64,000 bases of DNA from JAXGRD01 sp040766105. Lineage in GTDB: Bacteria > Bacillota > Clostridia > Peptostreptococcales > Anaerovoracaceae. Each line of letters opens with the position of its first letter. Within the stretch, counting starts at the first letter, position 1. Shown here in pieces: positions 35,037-43,723 of the stretch. The stretch is from positions 1-64,000 of the forward strand of contig JAXGRD010000002.1 in assembly GCA_040766105.1 (NCBI GenBank), read 5' to 3'. Made by a program: the position numbers and the translations under genes. A model generated the notes under the pieces. That model made no database searches, had not been told where the DNA came from, and saw nothing but the letters and a program-made list of their open reading frames with translations.

Positions 35037-36217
35037 GAACAGCAGCTGTCGTAGTTGAATACAACCCTATGCATACCGGCCACATTTATCATTTGGAGAA
35101 GACTCGAGAGATAAGTGGGGCCGATTTTGTTGTTGCCGTCATGAGCGGCGATTTCACCCAGAGAGGGGAACCGGCCATCTTTGATAAATGGACCCGAAGT
35201 CGCATCGCCGTTTGCAACGGTGCAGACCTGGTGTTAGAGTTGCCCTTTGTCTTTGCCTGTAACAGTGCGGAATACTTTGCAACGGGAGCCTTGGTCATCC
35301 TCAAAGGCTTGGGATGTGTGGATGCTCTCAGTTTTGGAAGTGAATCAGGTGATATCCATAAACTGGAGTCTATAGCCGATTTTTTGGCAGAAGAAACGGA
35401 CGAGTATAAAAAGGCTTTACGATCTCACCTGGATGGCGGACTGTCCTTTGCGGCGGCAAGGGGGAAGGCTGTTGTAGAAAATCTGGGAAAGGAAGCAGGG
35501 GAAATTTTAAAGAATCCCAACAACATCCTTGGGGTGGAGTATATCAAGGCCGCCAGAAGAATGGGGTTGGAAGCGGAAATAATGACAGTGGGCAGAATCG
35601 GCGACTATCATCATAGGGGGATAGAAGGTGAAATGGCTTCTGCCACAGCTATCCGAACACAGTTACTGGACGGCAACAAAAAGGAAATCCTGCGTTTTTT
35701 ACCGAAGCAGGGGAGGGCAGTGTTGGAAGAAGTCCCCTTTACGGTCGGTAATCCGGAGAGGATGTATCCTTTGATTGTGTCTGCCATACTTAGTGGTTCG
35801 GAGGATAAACTGAAAAAAATATTCTCCGTCAATGAAGGTATGGAAAACCGTATGAAGAGAGAGGCTCGTAAACACCAAACCTTTTCCGACTTCGTGGATG
35901 CTTTGGTGTCCAAACGGTATACCAAGGTTGGCATCCAAAGAATGCTCCTTCATACCCTCGTGGGTTTTGAGAAACAAGATATATACAACTATCCACCTTA
36001 TGGTCGCATCCTTGCTGTAAATGAAAAGGGCAGGACTCTTCTCGGACAAATAAAAGAGAAGGGTACCTTGGATATGGTTACAAACATCAACAAATTACCC
36101 ATGCCCCACTTAATGAAGTACGATATTCTCGCTTCTGATTTATATAATCTTTCCTTGGGCAGAAACCTATATGAATATAGCGATTACGTGAGAGCTCCCT
36201 TTGTGCTGTCCCAATAG
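35033..36217 (+). CDS. tmcAL: tRNA(Met) cytidine acetate ligase
   Basis: A 394-residue TmcAL (formerly YlbM). The nucleotidyltransferase motif VVVEYNPMHTGHIYHLE is at the N-terminus, followed by VMSGDFTQRGEPAIFDKWTR. It ligates acetate to the wobble cytidine of elongator tRNA-Met with ATP. The start is GTG at 35033 overlapping the end of the coiled-coil gene (GAGTGA). Its last 34 bases overlap the end of the convergent panC. Confidence 0.9.
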   Translation: MRTAAVVVEYNPMHTGHIYHLEKTREISGADFVVAVMSGDFTQRGEPAIFDKWTRSRIAVCNGADLVLELPFVFACNSAEYFATGALVILKGLGCVDALSFGSESGDIHKLESIADFLAEETDEYKKALRSHLDGGLSFAAARGKAVVENLGKEAGEILKNPNNILGVEYIKAARRMGLEAEIMTVGRIGDYHHRGIEGEMASATAIRTQLLDGNKKEILRFLPKQGRAVLEEVPFTVGNPERMYPLIVSAILSGSEDKLKKIFSVNEGMENRMKREARKHQTFSDFVDALVSKRYTKVGIQRMLLHTLVGFEKQDIYNYPPYGRILAVNEKGRTLLGQIKEKGTLDMVTNINKLPMPHLMKYDILASDLYNLSLGRNLYEYSDYVRAPFVLSQ

Positions 36218-37059
36218 AAATTATCAATCAACCTGGTTTTTCCAATAAATACGGCAGCTGCACAGAGGGCTGTGGTTTTCACTTTTTCTATGGGATCAAT
36301 GGTGGTAGGATCAACGATTTGAACGTAATCAATTTTGGCAGTAGGCTCCTCTGCAATGCGTTCTACGATTGCGGAGATAATGGCTTTTGAGTTTCTCTCT
36401 CCCCTGCGAATCAGTTCTTGGCCCAACTCCAGTGCTCGTGGTAAGCAGAGGGCTGCGATTCTCTCTTCCCGATTCAAATAGACATTCCTGGAACTTAATG
36501 CCAACCCGTCCTCTTCTCGCACCACGGGACAACCGATGATTTCCACCGGAACGTTCAGGTCCTTTGCCATGCGGGTAACGACTGCCAATTGCTGCGCGTC
36601 CTTCTGTCCGAAATATGCTCGATGAGCTCCCGTAATTAACAGTAGCTTCAGCACGACGGTCGCCACACCTCGAAACATGCCTTTCCTGCTGTCTCCGCAA
36701 AGACCCTGAGAGGGCCCGGCTACATCCACATGGGTGCAGAATCCCGAGGGATACACTTCATTGGCATCCGGATGGAAGATTGCATGAGCACCAAGGTCTT
36801 GGCACAACTTCCGGTCTCTATCCGGATCTCTGGGATAGCGTTCCAAATCTTCTCCCTGGGAAAATTGCATGGGGTTTACAAAGATGCTGACGATGACTTT
36901 GTCGTTTTCAGAAGCCGCCCGCTTAATTAGGCTTCCGTGTCCCCGGTGGAGATAGCCCATGGTGGGGACCAGTCCAACAGTGTACCCTGCGGCCTTCCAG
37001 CGGTCCCTCAGGTCTTGAGCTTCTTTTACAGTTTTGATCATTTTTACGGTATCCTTCAT
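36184..37059 (-). CDS. panC: pantothenate synthetase
   Basis: A 291-residue enzyme that joins pantoate and beta-alanine with ATP. GLVPTMGYLHRGHGSLIK contains the HxGH motif (here HRGHG, slightly unlike the common HEGHL), then SIFVNPMQF, QKDAQQL and the KMSKS-like ALSSRN. The start at 37059 has GGAGTAC upstream. No panB or panD is in view. It converges with tmcAL. Confidence 0.92.
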   Translation of the reverse strand: MKDTVKMIKTVKEAQDLRDRWKAAGYTVGLVPTMGYLHRGHGSLIKRAASENDKVIVSIFVNPMQFSQGEDLERYPRDPDRDRKLCQDLGAHAIFHPDANEVYPSGFCTHVDVAGPSQGLCGDSRKGMFRGVATVVLKLLLITGAHRAYFGQKDAQQLAVVTRMAKDLNVPVEIIGCPVVREEDGLALSSRNVYLNREERIAALCLPRALELGQELIRRGERNSKAIISAIVERIAEEPTAKIDYVQIVDPTTIDPIEKVKTTALCAAAVFIGKTRLIDNFYWDSTKGALT

Positions 37060-37151
37060 TTGTACTCCTTCCACATGACATCAATATCATGTTGTGTAAA
37101 TAATAGAATCCGGGGATGATTCTATCATAAGAGATTAGTGAAAGTCTATAC

Positions 37152-37180
37152 TTGAAATCTCGGGGTTTGAGGGCTATAAT
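37152..37180 (+). promoter_or_regulatory. sigma-A promoter of ackA
   Basis: TTGAAA, 17-base spacer, TATAAT, about 45 bases upstream of the start codon. Confidence 0.75.
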
Positions 37181-37223
37181 AGTTGTGAATTAATACGCGA
37201 ATTTGTAAATGAAGGGAGTCAGC

Positions 37224-38423
37224 ATGAAGGTATTAGTAATCAACTGCGGAAGTTCATCGCTAAAGTATCAGGTATTGGATATGAAGGGGGAAGTCCTCGT
37301 AGCCAAGGGTCTGGTAGAGAGAATTGGGATGGATGGTTCCGTCATTACACACGAGAAAATCGGTGAAGATAAAGTAAAAACTGAAGTTCCTATGGAAACC
37401 CATAAGGAAGCTATTGCACAGGTATTGGATGCCATCGTTCATCCACAGCACGGTGTAATCAAGTCCATGGATGAGATCAATGCAGTGGGACACAGAGTCG
37501 TACACGCAGGGGAGAAATATGCCAGTTCCGTACTCATCACTCCTGATGTAATCAGTGCATTGGAAGAGTGTATTGATCTAGCACCTCTCCACAACCCACC
37601 TAACCTATTGGGTATTGAAGCATGTCAGGAATTGATGCCGGATACACCTATGGTTGGCGTATTTGACACCGCATTCCATCAGACGATGCCACCGGAATCC
37701 TATATTTATGCCATTCCGTACGAATACTATCAGAAGCATGGGATCAGAAGATACGGCTTCCACGGAACTTCTCACAAGTACGTGGCAGAGAGAGCTGCAG
37801 ACATGCTCAACGTAAACCTGAACGATTTGAAGATTATCACTTGCCACCTAGGCAATGGTGCTTCCGTAACTGCCATCAAGAGAGGCGTCAGCATTGACAC
37901 TTCCATGGGATTCACACCTTTGGAAGGCTTGGTAATGGGTACCAGATCGGGAGACATTGATCCGGCAATCGTATCCTTCATCAAGGAAAAGGAAGACTTG
38001 GGAGAGGGTGTTGTGAACGACATTCTCAACAAGAAATCCGGAGTTCTGGGTATTTCCGGAGTTTCCAGCGACTTTAGAGATATTGAAGATGCTGCGGCCG
38101 ACGGAAATGAGAGAGCACTTCTTTCCTTAAAGGTATTTGCACATCGCGTCAGATTCTACATCGGTGCTTACATTGCTGAAATGAACGGCGTGGATGCCAT
38201 CGTCTTTACGGCAGGTGTTGGAGAAAACGATATCGGCATGAGAGACATCATTTGTAATGACTTAGGCAACCTGGGCATCAAGTTGGATCTGGTGAAGAAC
38301 AAGGTGAGAGGAGAAGAGATGATTATCTCCAGAGACGACTCTCCTGTTAAGATTCTTCTCGTACCAACCAACGAAGAATTGATGATTGCAAGAGATACGG
38401 TTTCCATCGTCAATAAATTGTAA
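37224..38423 (+). CDS. ackA: acetate kinase
   Basis: A 399-residue acetate kinase. [17 protein letters not shown] is the N-terminal phosphate-binding signature, followed by [21 protein letters not shown] and the second signature [19 protein letters not shown] lies near the end. It makes ATP from acetyl phosphate, a central energy step in fermenting anaerobes. The ATG at 37224 follows GGGAG. No phosphotransacetylase gene is adjacent. It has its own promoter. Confidence 0.96.
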   Translation: MKVLVINCGSSSLKYQVLDMKGEVLVAKGLVERIGMDGSVITHEKIGEDKVKTEVPMETHKEAIAQVLDAIVHPQHGVIKSMDEINAVGHRVVHAGEKYASSVLITPDVISALEECIDLAPLHNPPNLLGIEACQELMPDTPMVGVFDTAFHQTMPPESYIYAIPYEYYQKHGIRRYGFHGTSHKYVAERAADMLNVNLNDLKIITCHLGNGASVTAIKRGVSIDTSMGFTPLEGLVMGTRSGDIDPAIVSFIKEKEDLGEGVVNDILNKKSGVLGISGVSSDFRDIEDAAADGNERALLSLKVFAHRVRFYIGAYIAEMNGVDAIVFTAGVGENDIGMRDIICNDLGNLGIKLDLVKNKVRGEEMIISRDDSPVKILLVPTNEELMIARDTVSIVNKL

Positions 38424-38430
38424 ATTGATG

Positions 38431-38460
38431 TTGACAAGACCGGGCAAGTAAAGATATAAT
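38431..38460 (+). promoter_or_regulatory. strong sigma-A promoter of rpmF
   Basis: Consensus TTGACA, 18-base spacer, consensus TATAAT, starting eight bases after the ackA stop. Confidence 0.8.
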
Positions 38461-38515
38461 ACAGAGGTTGCGATTGCAACAGGTATTATGGATCATTTAA
38501 GAAGGAGGTGTAGAA

Positions 38516-38692
38516 ATGGCAGTACCTAAGAGGAAAACATCAAAAGCAAAGCGAGACAGCAGAAGAGCGCCCAACATGAAAAAGACCGCTCCGGGACTTT
38601 CAATTTGTCCTCAGTGCCACGAGCCAAAGCTTCCACATAGAGTTTGCCCGAATTGTAACTATTATGACGGCAAGGACGTCGTAGAGGGCTAA
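38516..38692 (+). CDS. rpmF: 50S ribosomal protein L32
   Basis: A 58-residue protein, [18 protein letters not shown] at the start and a zinc ribbon with CPQCHEP and CPNCNYY. The ATG follows AAGGAGGTG. In many Bacillota a DUF177 (YceD) gene precedes rpmF; here a strong promoter and short leader follow ackA directly. A bidirectional terminator sits after the stop. Confidence 0.97.
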   Translation: MAVPKRKTSKAKRDSRRAPNMKKTAPGLSICPQCHEPKLPHRVCPNCNYYDGKDVVEG

Positions 38693-38710
38693 CCATAACA
38701 TGAAGACTAA

Positions 38711-38744
38711 AAAACTGTCTCAGTTCGCACTGAGACAGTTTTTT
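38711..38744. terminator. bidirectional terminator between rpmF and asd
   Basis: AAAACTGTCTCAG pairs with CTGAGACAGTTTT around a 6-base loop, with T runs in both directions. Confidence 0.9.
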
Positions 38745-38751
38745 CATGGTT

Positions 38752-39744
38752 TTATTTAATCAATTCTTCTGCAATCTGAATGGTGTTGGTGGCGGCACCC
38801 TTGCGGATGTTGTCGGCAACACACCAGAAGTTGACGCCGTTTTCGATGGAGAAGTCTCTTCGGATTCTTCCCACAAAGACCTCGTCCTTGCCTGCGGCTT
38901 CACGAGCCAGAGGATAGACATTGTTCTTCACATCATCCTGAACGACGATGCCGGGGAAATCTGCCAGTGTCTGCTTCAGTTCCTCAAGGTCGAAAGGCTT
39001 CTCAAACTCCAAGTTGATTGCCTCACTGTGAGAATCGAATACGGGCACGCGCACGCAGGTGACCGTCACTTGAATACTGTCGTCTCCTAAGATTTTCTTC
39101 GTTTCATTGACCATCTTCATCTCTTCCTTGGTGTAACCGTTGTCCAAGAAGTCGTCGATGTGGGGGATGCAGTTTCCTGCAATGGGATGAGCGTAGGCAT
39201 TGGTCGTGTCGTTTCCTTTTAGACCGTTCTCCAAGTCTGTAATGCCCTTAACACCGGAGCCGGAGACCGCTTGATAGGTGGAAAATATGACTCTCTTGAT
39301 CTTGTACTTATCGTGGAGTGCCTTCAAAGGCAGCATGGCCTGAATGGTAGAACAGTTGGGATTTGCAATGATTCCCTTGTTCTTCTTTGCATCTTCCGGG
39401 TTTACTTCAGGAACCACTAGGGGTACTTCAGGATTCATTCTCCAGAAGCTGGAATTGTCTACGACGGTCACGCCCTTAGATGCGGCAATGGGTGCAAACT
39501 TTTCGGATACGGAACCACCTGCAGAGAATATGGCGATATCCACGTCCTTGTCAAAGGAAGTCTCTGTCAGTTCTTCAATGATATAATCCTTGCCTTTAAA
39601 TGTTAAAGTATTGCCTGCGGATTTTGCAGACGCCATAAAGTATATATTTTCAAAGGGAAAGTCTCTCTCTTCGAGAACTTTTAGGAATGTGGAGCCTACC
39701 ACACCCGTAGCGCCTACAACTGCTATGTTTGGTTTTCTGTTCAT
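38752..39744 (-). CDS. asd: aspartate-semialdehyde dehydrogenase
   Basis: A 330-residue NADP-dependent dehydrogenase. NIAVVGATGVVGSTFLKVL is the nucleotide-binding turn, NPNCSTIQ has the catalytic Cys131, and the catalytic His region is in AHPIAGNCIPHID with FVGRIRRD toward the end. It reduces aspartyl phosphate to the semialdehyde for lysine/diaminopimelate, threonine and methionine synthesis. RBS AGGAGGACAAG. It has its own promoter and is convergent with rpmF. Confidence 0.95.
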   Translation of the reverse strand: MNRKPNIAVVGATGVVGSTFLKVLEERDFPFENIYFMASAKSAGNTLTFKGKDYIIEELTETSFDKDVDIAIFSAGGSVSEKFAPIAASKGVTVVDNSSFWRMNPEVPLVVPEVNPEDAKKNKGIIANPNCSTIQAMLPLKALHDKYKIKRVIFSTYQAVSGSGVKGITDLENGLKGNDTTNAYAHPIAGNCIPHIDDFLDNGYTKEEMKMVNETKKILGDDSIQVTVTCVRVPVFDSHSEAINLEFEKPFDLEELKQTLADFPGIVVQDDVKNNVYPLAREAAGKDEVFVGRIRRDFSIENGVNFWCVADNIRKGAATNTIQIAEELIK

Positions 39745-39778
39745 CTTGTCCTCCTATTTTTAAAATAATACGCTATCC

Positions 39779-39807
39779 ATTATATCACCTAATACTGTAT
39801 GTTTCAA
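39779..39807 (-). promoter_or_regulatory. sigma-A promoter of asd
   Basis: On the minus strand TTGAAA, 17-base spacer, TATAAT, about 35 bases upstream of the asd start. Confidence 0.75.
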
Positions 39808-39880
39808 CGTTAGAGAGGTGCAATTTCTCTTTCAATGTGGTATACTGTCAAAATCATTAGTTAGGAGGAAATTAGGATAA

Positions 39881-41284
39881 GTGGTATTTACTGAACTTGT
39901 TTTTTTATGCTTTTTTCTGCCATTATCTGTGGGTATATATTATCTCTTGGGAAGAACTTCTCTGCTGAAAAGCTTGGTTCTCATCTTGGTGAGCCTGTTT
40001 TTCTTTACCTTCGGAGATATCCATCATATCGGCTTGCTCTTGGTCTTCATTCTTGTCAATTATGTGATTTGTTACGCCATTGAAATGTTTCGTTCCAAGA
40101 TGTTGGTAGGAGTGGGCGTTGTTTTTAATGTGGGTGTACTGGTGTACTACAAGTACATGAACTTCTTCATTGAAAACTATAATCGCGTCCTAGGGCAGGA
40201 ACAACCTTTGCTGGACATTTTGGTGCCCTTGGGGATTTCCTTTATCATCTTCTCGGCCATTACTATGATCGTGGATGTCTACCGGAAAGATGCTGTTTTA
40301 GGAAGCCTGGTGGATGCAGGATTGTTCTTGGTATTCTTCCCCAAGCTGGTCTCCGGGCCCATTGTTCGATACAAGGATTTCCAGCCACAAATAGGTAACA
40401 GAGAGCATTCTGTGGAACTTTTTTATAGTGGCGCGGAACGATTTATTGTTGGCCTTGCAAAGAAGTTGATTATTGCAGATATCCTCGGCGGTGTTGCCGA
40501 TGAAATCTATATGGGTTACAACGGAGCCATAGATGCTCCTACCGCTTGGTTTGGTGCCCTGTGCTACATGCTCCAGATTTACTATGATTTTTCCGGTTAT
40601 TCTGACTGCGCCATTGGCATCTCCAGAATGTTTGGTTTCCGACTTAAGGAAAACTTCAACTTCCCATATACATCAAAATCCATCACGGAGTTTTGGAGAA
40701 GATGGCATATTTCCCTAGGTGAATGGTTTAGAGAATATATCTATTTCCCCTTGGGCGGCAGCAGAAGGGGGAATGTCTACTTTAACATCGCCGTTGTATT
40801 CTTTGTTACCGGGATATGGCATGGTTCCAGTTGGAACTTTATATTTTGGGGAGTGATACACGGTGCCGTACGGCTGATGGAGAAATTGGTCAATAACAAG
40901 GAATGGTATAAGAAGATTCCCGACTTTGCTAAGTGGCTGTTTACCATGGCAGTGGTCTACTTTGGTTGGATATTCTTTAAGTCCGTCACATTGACGGCAG
41001 CAGTAAAATACATTGGAACCATGTTTGGCTTGGGGACACCGGGCAATGTGGAACTGGGTTTTGCATATTTCTTGGATCCGCGGACGGTCTTTACTGTTGT
41101 GATTGCCATTGCGGGAGCAGGCATTCTGGGGATGATGCTGAAGGAGAGAGTTTGGGATGGTTTTCTGGAGAAGAGTAGCCTTACTCAGGGTGTCAAATTG
41201 GTAATCCTTGCATTTTTATTGATAACCTCCATTGTATATATCGTCAATTCTACCTACAGTCCCTACATCTATTTTCAGTTTTGA
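39881..41284 (+). CDS. MBOAT family O-acyltransferase (AlgI/PatA-like)
   Basis: A 467-residue multi-pass membrane protein. The MBOAT core is clear: PLGISFIIFSAITMIVDVYRKD, FFPKLVSGPIVRYKDF, ITEFWRRWHISLGEWFREYIYFPLGGSRRG and the catalytic-His region VTGIWHGSSWNFIFWG. It would pass acetyl groups across the membrane for O-acetylation of a surface polymer. The start is GTG at 39881, 11 bases after AGGAGG. The next gene is its usual AlgJ-like partner; the surface polysaccharide made from the 9.7-25.6 kb operon is a possible target. Confidence 0.88.
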   Translation: MVFTELVFLCFFLPLSVGIYYLLGRTSLLKSLVLILVSLFFFTFGDIHHIGLLLVFILVNYVICYAIEMFRSKMLVGVGVVFNVGVLVYYKYMNFFIENYNRVLGQEQPLLDILVPLGISFIIFSAITMIVDVYRKDAVLGSLVDAGLFLVFFPKLVSGPIVRYKDFQPQIGNREHSVELFYSGAERFIVGLAKKLIIADILGGVADEIYMGYNGAIDAPTAWFGALCYMLQIYYDFSGYSDCAIGISRMFGFRLKENFNFPYTSKSITEFWRRWHISLGEWFREYIYFPLGGSRRGNVYFNIAVVFFVTGIWHGSSWNFIFWGVIHGAVRLMEKLVNNKEWYKKIPDFAKWLFTMAVVYFGWIFFKSVTLTAAVKYIGTMFGLGTPGNVELGFAYFLDPRTVFTVVIAIAGAGILGMMLKERVWDGFLEKSSLTQGVKLVILAFLLITSIVYIVNSTYSPYIYFQF

Positions 41285-41291
41285 GGAAGCT

Positions 41292-42668
41292 ATGAAGATA
41301 ATACAAAAAATTGGAATTTTAATATTTACCTTGATTCTGTTGTTGCCCGTTGCATTGATGAACTTCGCTCCGGGGCAGATTTCCTCTGTAGATAACAAGG
41401 CGTTGGGCGAACTTCCCACAAAGGAAGTACCTATGGAATACCGCCCGGAAATGTTGCGAACCTATGTGCAAGACCGAATCGGGTTCCGTAATTCCATGCT
41501 GAAGGTGTATGGAAACGCTAACTTGGATCTCTTTCGGGTCTTGGTTCATCCTTCCTACGATTTGGGGCGGGGTGGCCATATGTTCACGGAAATCGAGCGA
41601 ACCCAGCAGGATGATACCTACATCCATCACTTTGCATTGGCAGTGAAAAAGATGCAGGATTACTGTGAGAGTAGGGATATTCCCTTTGTCTTCATGTTCG
41701 ATTCCAGTAAGAATATTGTGTACAGTGAATATCTTCCCAAGGGGGTGGAGCTTAGTACCCACAATCGAGATTTACTCTTTCAATATTTGGGTGAATTGGA
41801 TGTAAACTATGTGGACACCTCGAAGGTTTTGACGGAAAAGAAGAAGGAAGGTCCGGTATATAACAAGGAGTACGATGTGCTCCATTGGAACGATATGGGC
41901 GCTTTTTATGGTATCAACGAGACATTGAAGGTGCTACATGAGGATTTTCCCTCCGTATTTCCCAACGAATTGGAGGATTATAAGTTGTCAGAGGAGGGTC
42001 AAAGCCAGTTGATCAATTCGGAAATCGGCATAGATGAGACGGTGCCTATTTTGGAACTCAAAAGATATGAACAACTCACCGGCTATGAGGATATGGACGA
42101 AGAATTGTACATGGATGACAATTACTCCGGCTTTTCCTATACAGAGAACCCGGATAAGGATGTGGATCTATTGATTTTTCAAGGCAGTTATTTGAACAGC
42201 AGGTTGGATTTCTTCCCCAATCAATTCCGCGATACGGTAACGGTGCATAACTATGAAAACGTTCTAAACATGCCCTATTACTACAATATTTTCCGGCCGG
42301 ACTGTGTGGTGTTTGAAGTGACGGACTTCACCATTAAGAACGACTATTTTCGCTTTGATTCCCTAAAGGAGCTGAACTTTGCGCCGCCCTTTGATTCTTT
42401 CAAGGATTATGAAGTCAAGGAAGCGAAGCAGAGAAGGTCTCAGCTGCAGACGGAAGCAGGTTATTCCATCACCAATTTCCTCTTACCGGAAAGTGGGATA
42501 GAGGGTGATTATGTGTATCTTCAAGTTGGGGATAGAATTCTGGAAATGCAGCATTTCTCCGAGTTAGACACCTATATTGCCGGCATCAAGACGGAAGAAC
42601 TGAAAGACGACAATCCTATTCTCCACTTCGTGGATGTGGACAGAGAGACCATATATGTTCTCCGATAA
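41292..42668 (+). CDS. AlgJ/AlgX-like SGNH (DHHW) acetyltransferase partner of MBOAT
   Basis: A 458-residue exported protein with one N-terminal signal-anchor (residues ~5-25) and the AlgX/AlgJ type region: VDNKALGELPTKE, FVFMFDSSKNIVYSEYLP and DVLHWNDMGAFYG, where the D-x-x-H dyad is the usual catalytic pair, then LIFQGSYLNSRLDFFPNQF with the Ser/Asn block. It would transfer the acetyl group delivered by MBOAT onto the extracytoplasmic polymer. RBS GAGGAAGCT. Seven bases separate the two genes. Confidence 0.8.
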   Translation: MKIIQKIGILIFTLILLLPVALMNFAPGQISSVDNKALGELPTKEVPMEYRPEMLRTYVQDRIGFRNSMLKVYGNANLDLFRVLVHPSYDLGRGGHMFTEIERTQQDDTYIHHFALAVKKMQDYCESRDIPFVFMFDSSKNIVYSEYLPKGVELSTHNRDLLFQYLGELDVNYVDTSKVLTEKKKEGPVYNKEYDVLHWNDMGAFYGINETLKVLHEDFPSVFPNELEDYKLSEEGQSQLINSEIGIDETVPILELKRYEQLTGYEDMDEELYMDDNYSGFSYTENPDKDVDLLIFQGSYLNSRLDFFPNQFRDTVTVHNYENVLNMPYYYNIFRPDCVVFEVTDFTIKNDYFRFDSLKELNFAPPFDSFKDYEVKEAKQRRSQLQTEAGYSITNFLLPESGIEGDYVYLQVGDRILEMQHFSELDTYIAGIKTEELKDDNPILHFVDVDRETIYVLR

Positions 42669-42859
42669 GGGAAAGATTGTCTTTGATGTAAGCTTTTCCG
42701 TTGGGCAGGACGACCAAGTCTGCCGACATGTTCAACTCACCTGCTGACATGGTGATTCCTTGGTAAATCGAATGGGAGAGTACCTTTTTTTGATGAAAGT
42801 TTTTAGTACTTATGGTATAATACCATGTTAGCAATTGAAGACACAATTAGGAGGTAACA

Positions 42860-43696
42860 TTGACATATTTTCAAGCAATTATTTTGGGGTTAGTCCAAGG
42901 TCTTGGTGAGTTTTTGCCTATCAGCAGTTCAGGGCACTTGGCTTTACTTCAATATTTTTTTGGGATAGAAGGTGAGAGTGTACTATTATTTGCAGTCATG
43001 CTGCATCTGGGTACATTGATATCAGTATTTGTTGTCTATTGGAAGGACATTATGGAACTTGTAAAGGAGCTGGGACGCTGTATCAAGGACATCTTCACAG
43101 GAAAGGGACTGCGTGTCAATGCCAATCCTACCAGAAGACTGGGCTTTATGATTATCGTGGCGACCATTCCTACGGCCCTCATGGGTTTATTCTTCCAAGA
43201 TATCTTTGGAGCCATGTATCTTTCCCTTATTGCCATCGGCATCGGACTGCTTTTCACGGGGACCATCCTTTGGATTGCACAGCGAATGAGCAACGGACGA
43301 AAGTTGGAGACGGAAATGAAGTTCCGCAGCAGTATATTTGTAGGAATCATGCAGGGGCTGGCAATTACGCCGGGAATATCCAGATCGGGGGCGACGCTCT
43401 TTGGCGGTCTGATTACCGGCTTGAAAAAGGAACTGGCAGTAAAGTTTGCCTTCTTGATTTCCATTCCCGCAATATTGGGATCCTTTGTAGTAGAGTTCCC
43501 TCCGGCCATCAAGGCGGGATTCGGAGACATGCATATAGGTCCGCTGATTGTCGGTGTAATTGTATCCGCCGTATCGGGCTACATCGCCATTCGGGCCATG
43601 ATTAAGATTGTTTCGGACAAGAAGTTAACCGGGTTCAGTTTTTATACTTGGGGCCTAGGGGCGTTTGTCCTCATATATGGAATATTTTTCGCATAA
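42860..43696 (+). CDS. uppP: undecaprenyl-diphosphatase
   Basis: A 278-residue membrane phosphatase (BacA family). LVQGLGEFLPISSSGHLAL contains the (E/Q)-rich and PxSSxGH motifs, and ITPGISRSGATLFGGL the PGxSRSGxT motif, with about eight transmembrane helices. It recycles the lipid carrier used by both peptidoglycan and the surface polysaccharide, and gives bacitracin tolerance. The start is TTG at 42860, preceded by a full AGGAGGT. Confidence 0.93.
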   Translation: MTYFQAIILGLVQGLGEFLPISSSGHLALLQYFFGIEGESVLLFAVMLHLGTLISVFVVYWKDIMELVKELGRCIKDIFTGKGLRVNANPTRRLGFMIIVATIPTALMGLFFQDIFGAMYLSLIAIGIGLLFTGTILWIAQRMSNGRKLETEMKFRSSIFVGIMQGLAITPGISRSGATLFGGLITGLKKELAVKFAFLISIPAILGSFVVEFPPAIKAGFGDMHIGPLIVGVIVSAVSGYIAIRAMIKIVSDKKLTGFSFYTWGLGAFVLIYGIFFA

Positions 43697-43723
43697 TCAT
43701 TTTACAGAAAGGACGATTTGTTT

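Noticed and set aside
42616..42846. Minus-strand frame of 76 codons between the AlgJ-like gene and uppP
   Set aside because: It overlaps the end of the AlgJ-like gene and has no clear ribosome site or family pattern.
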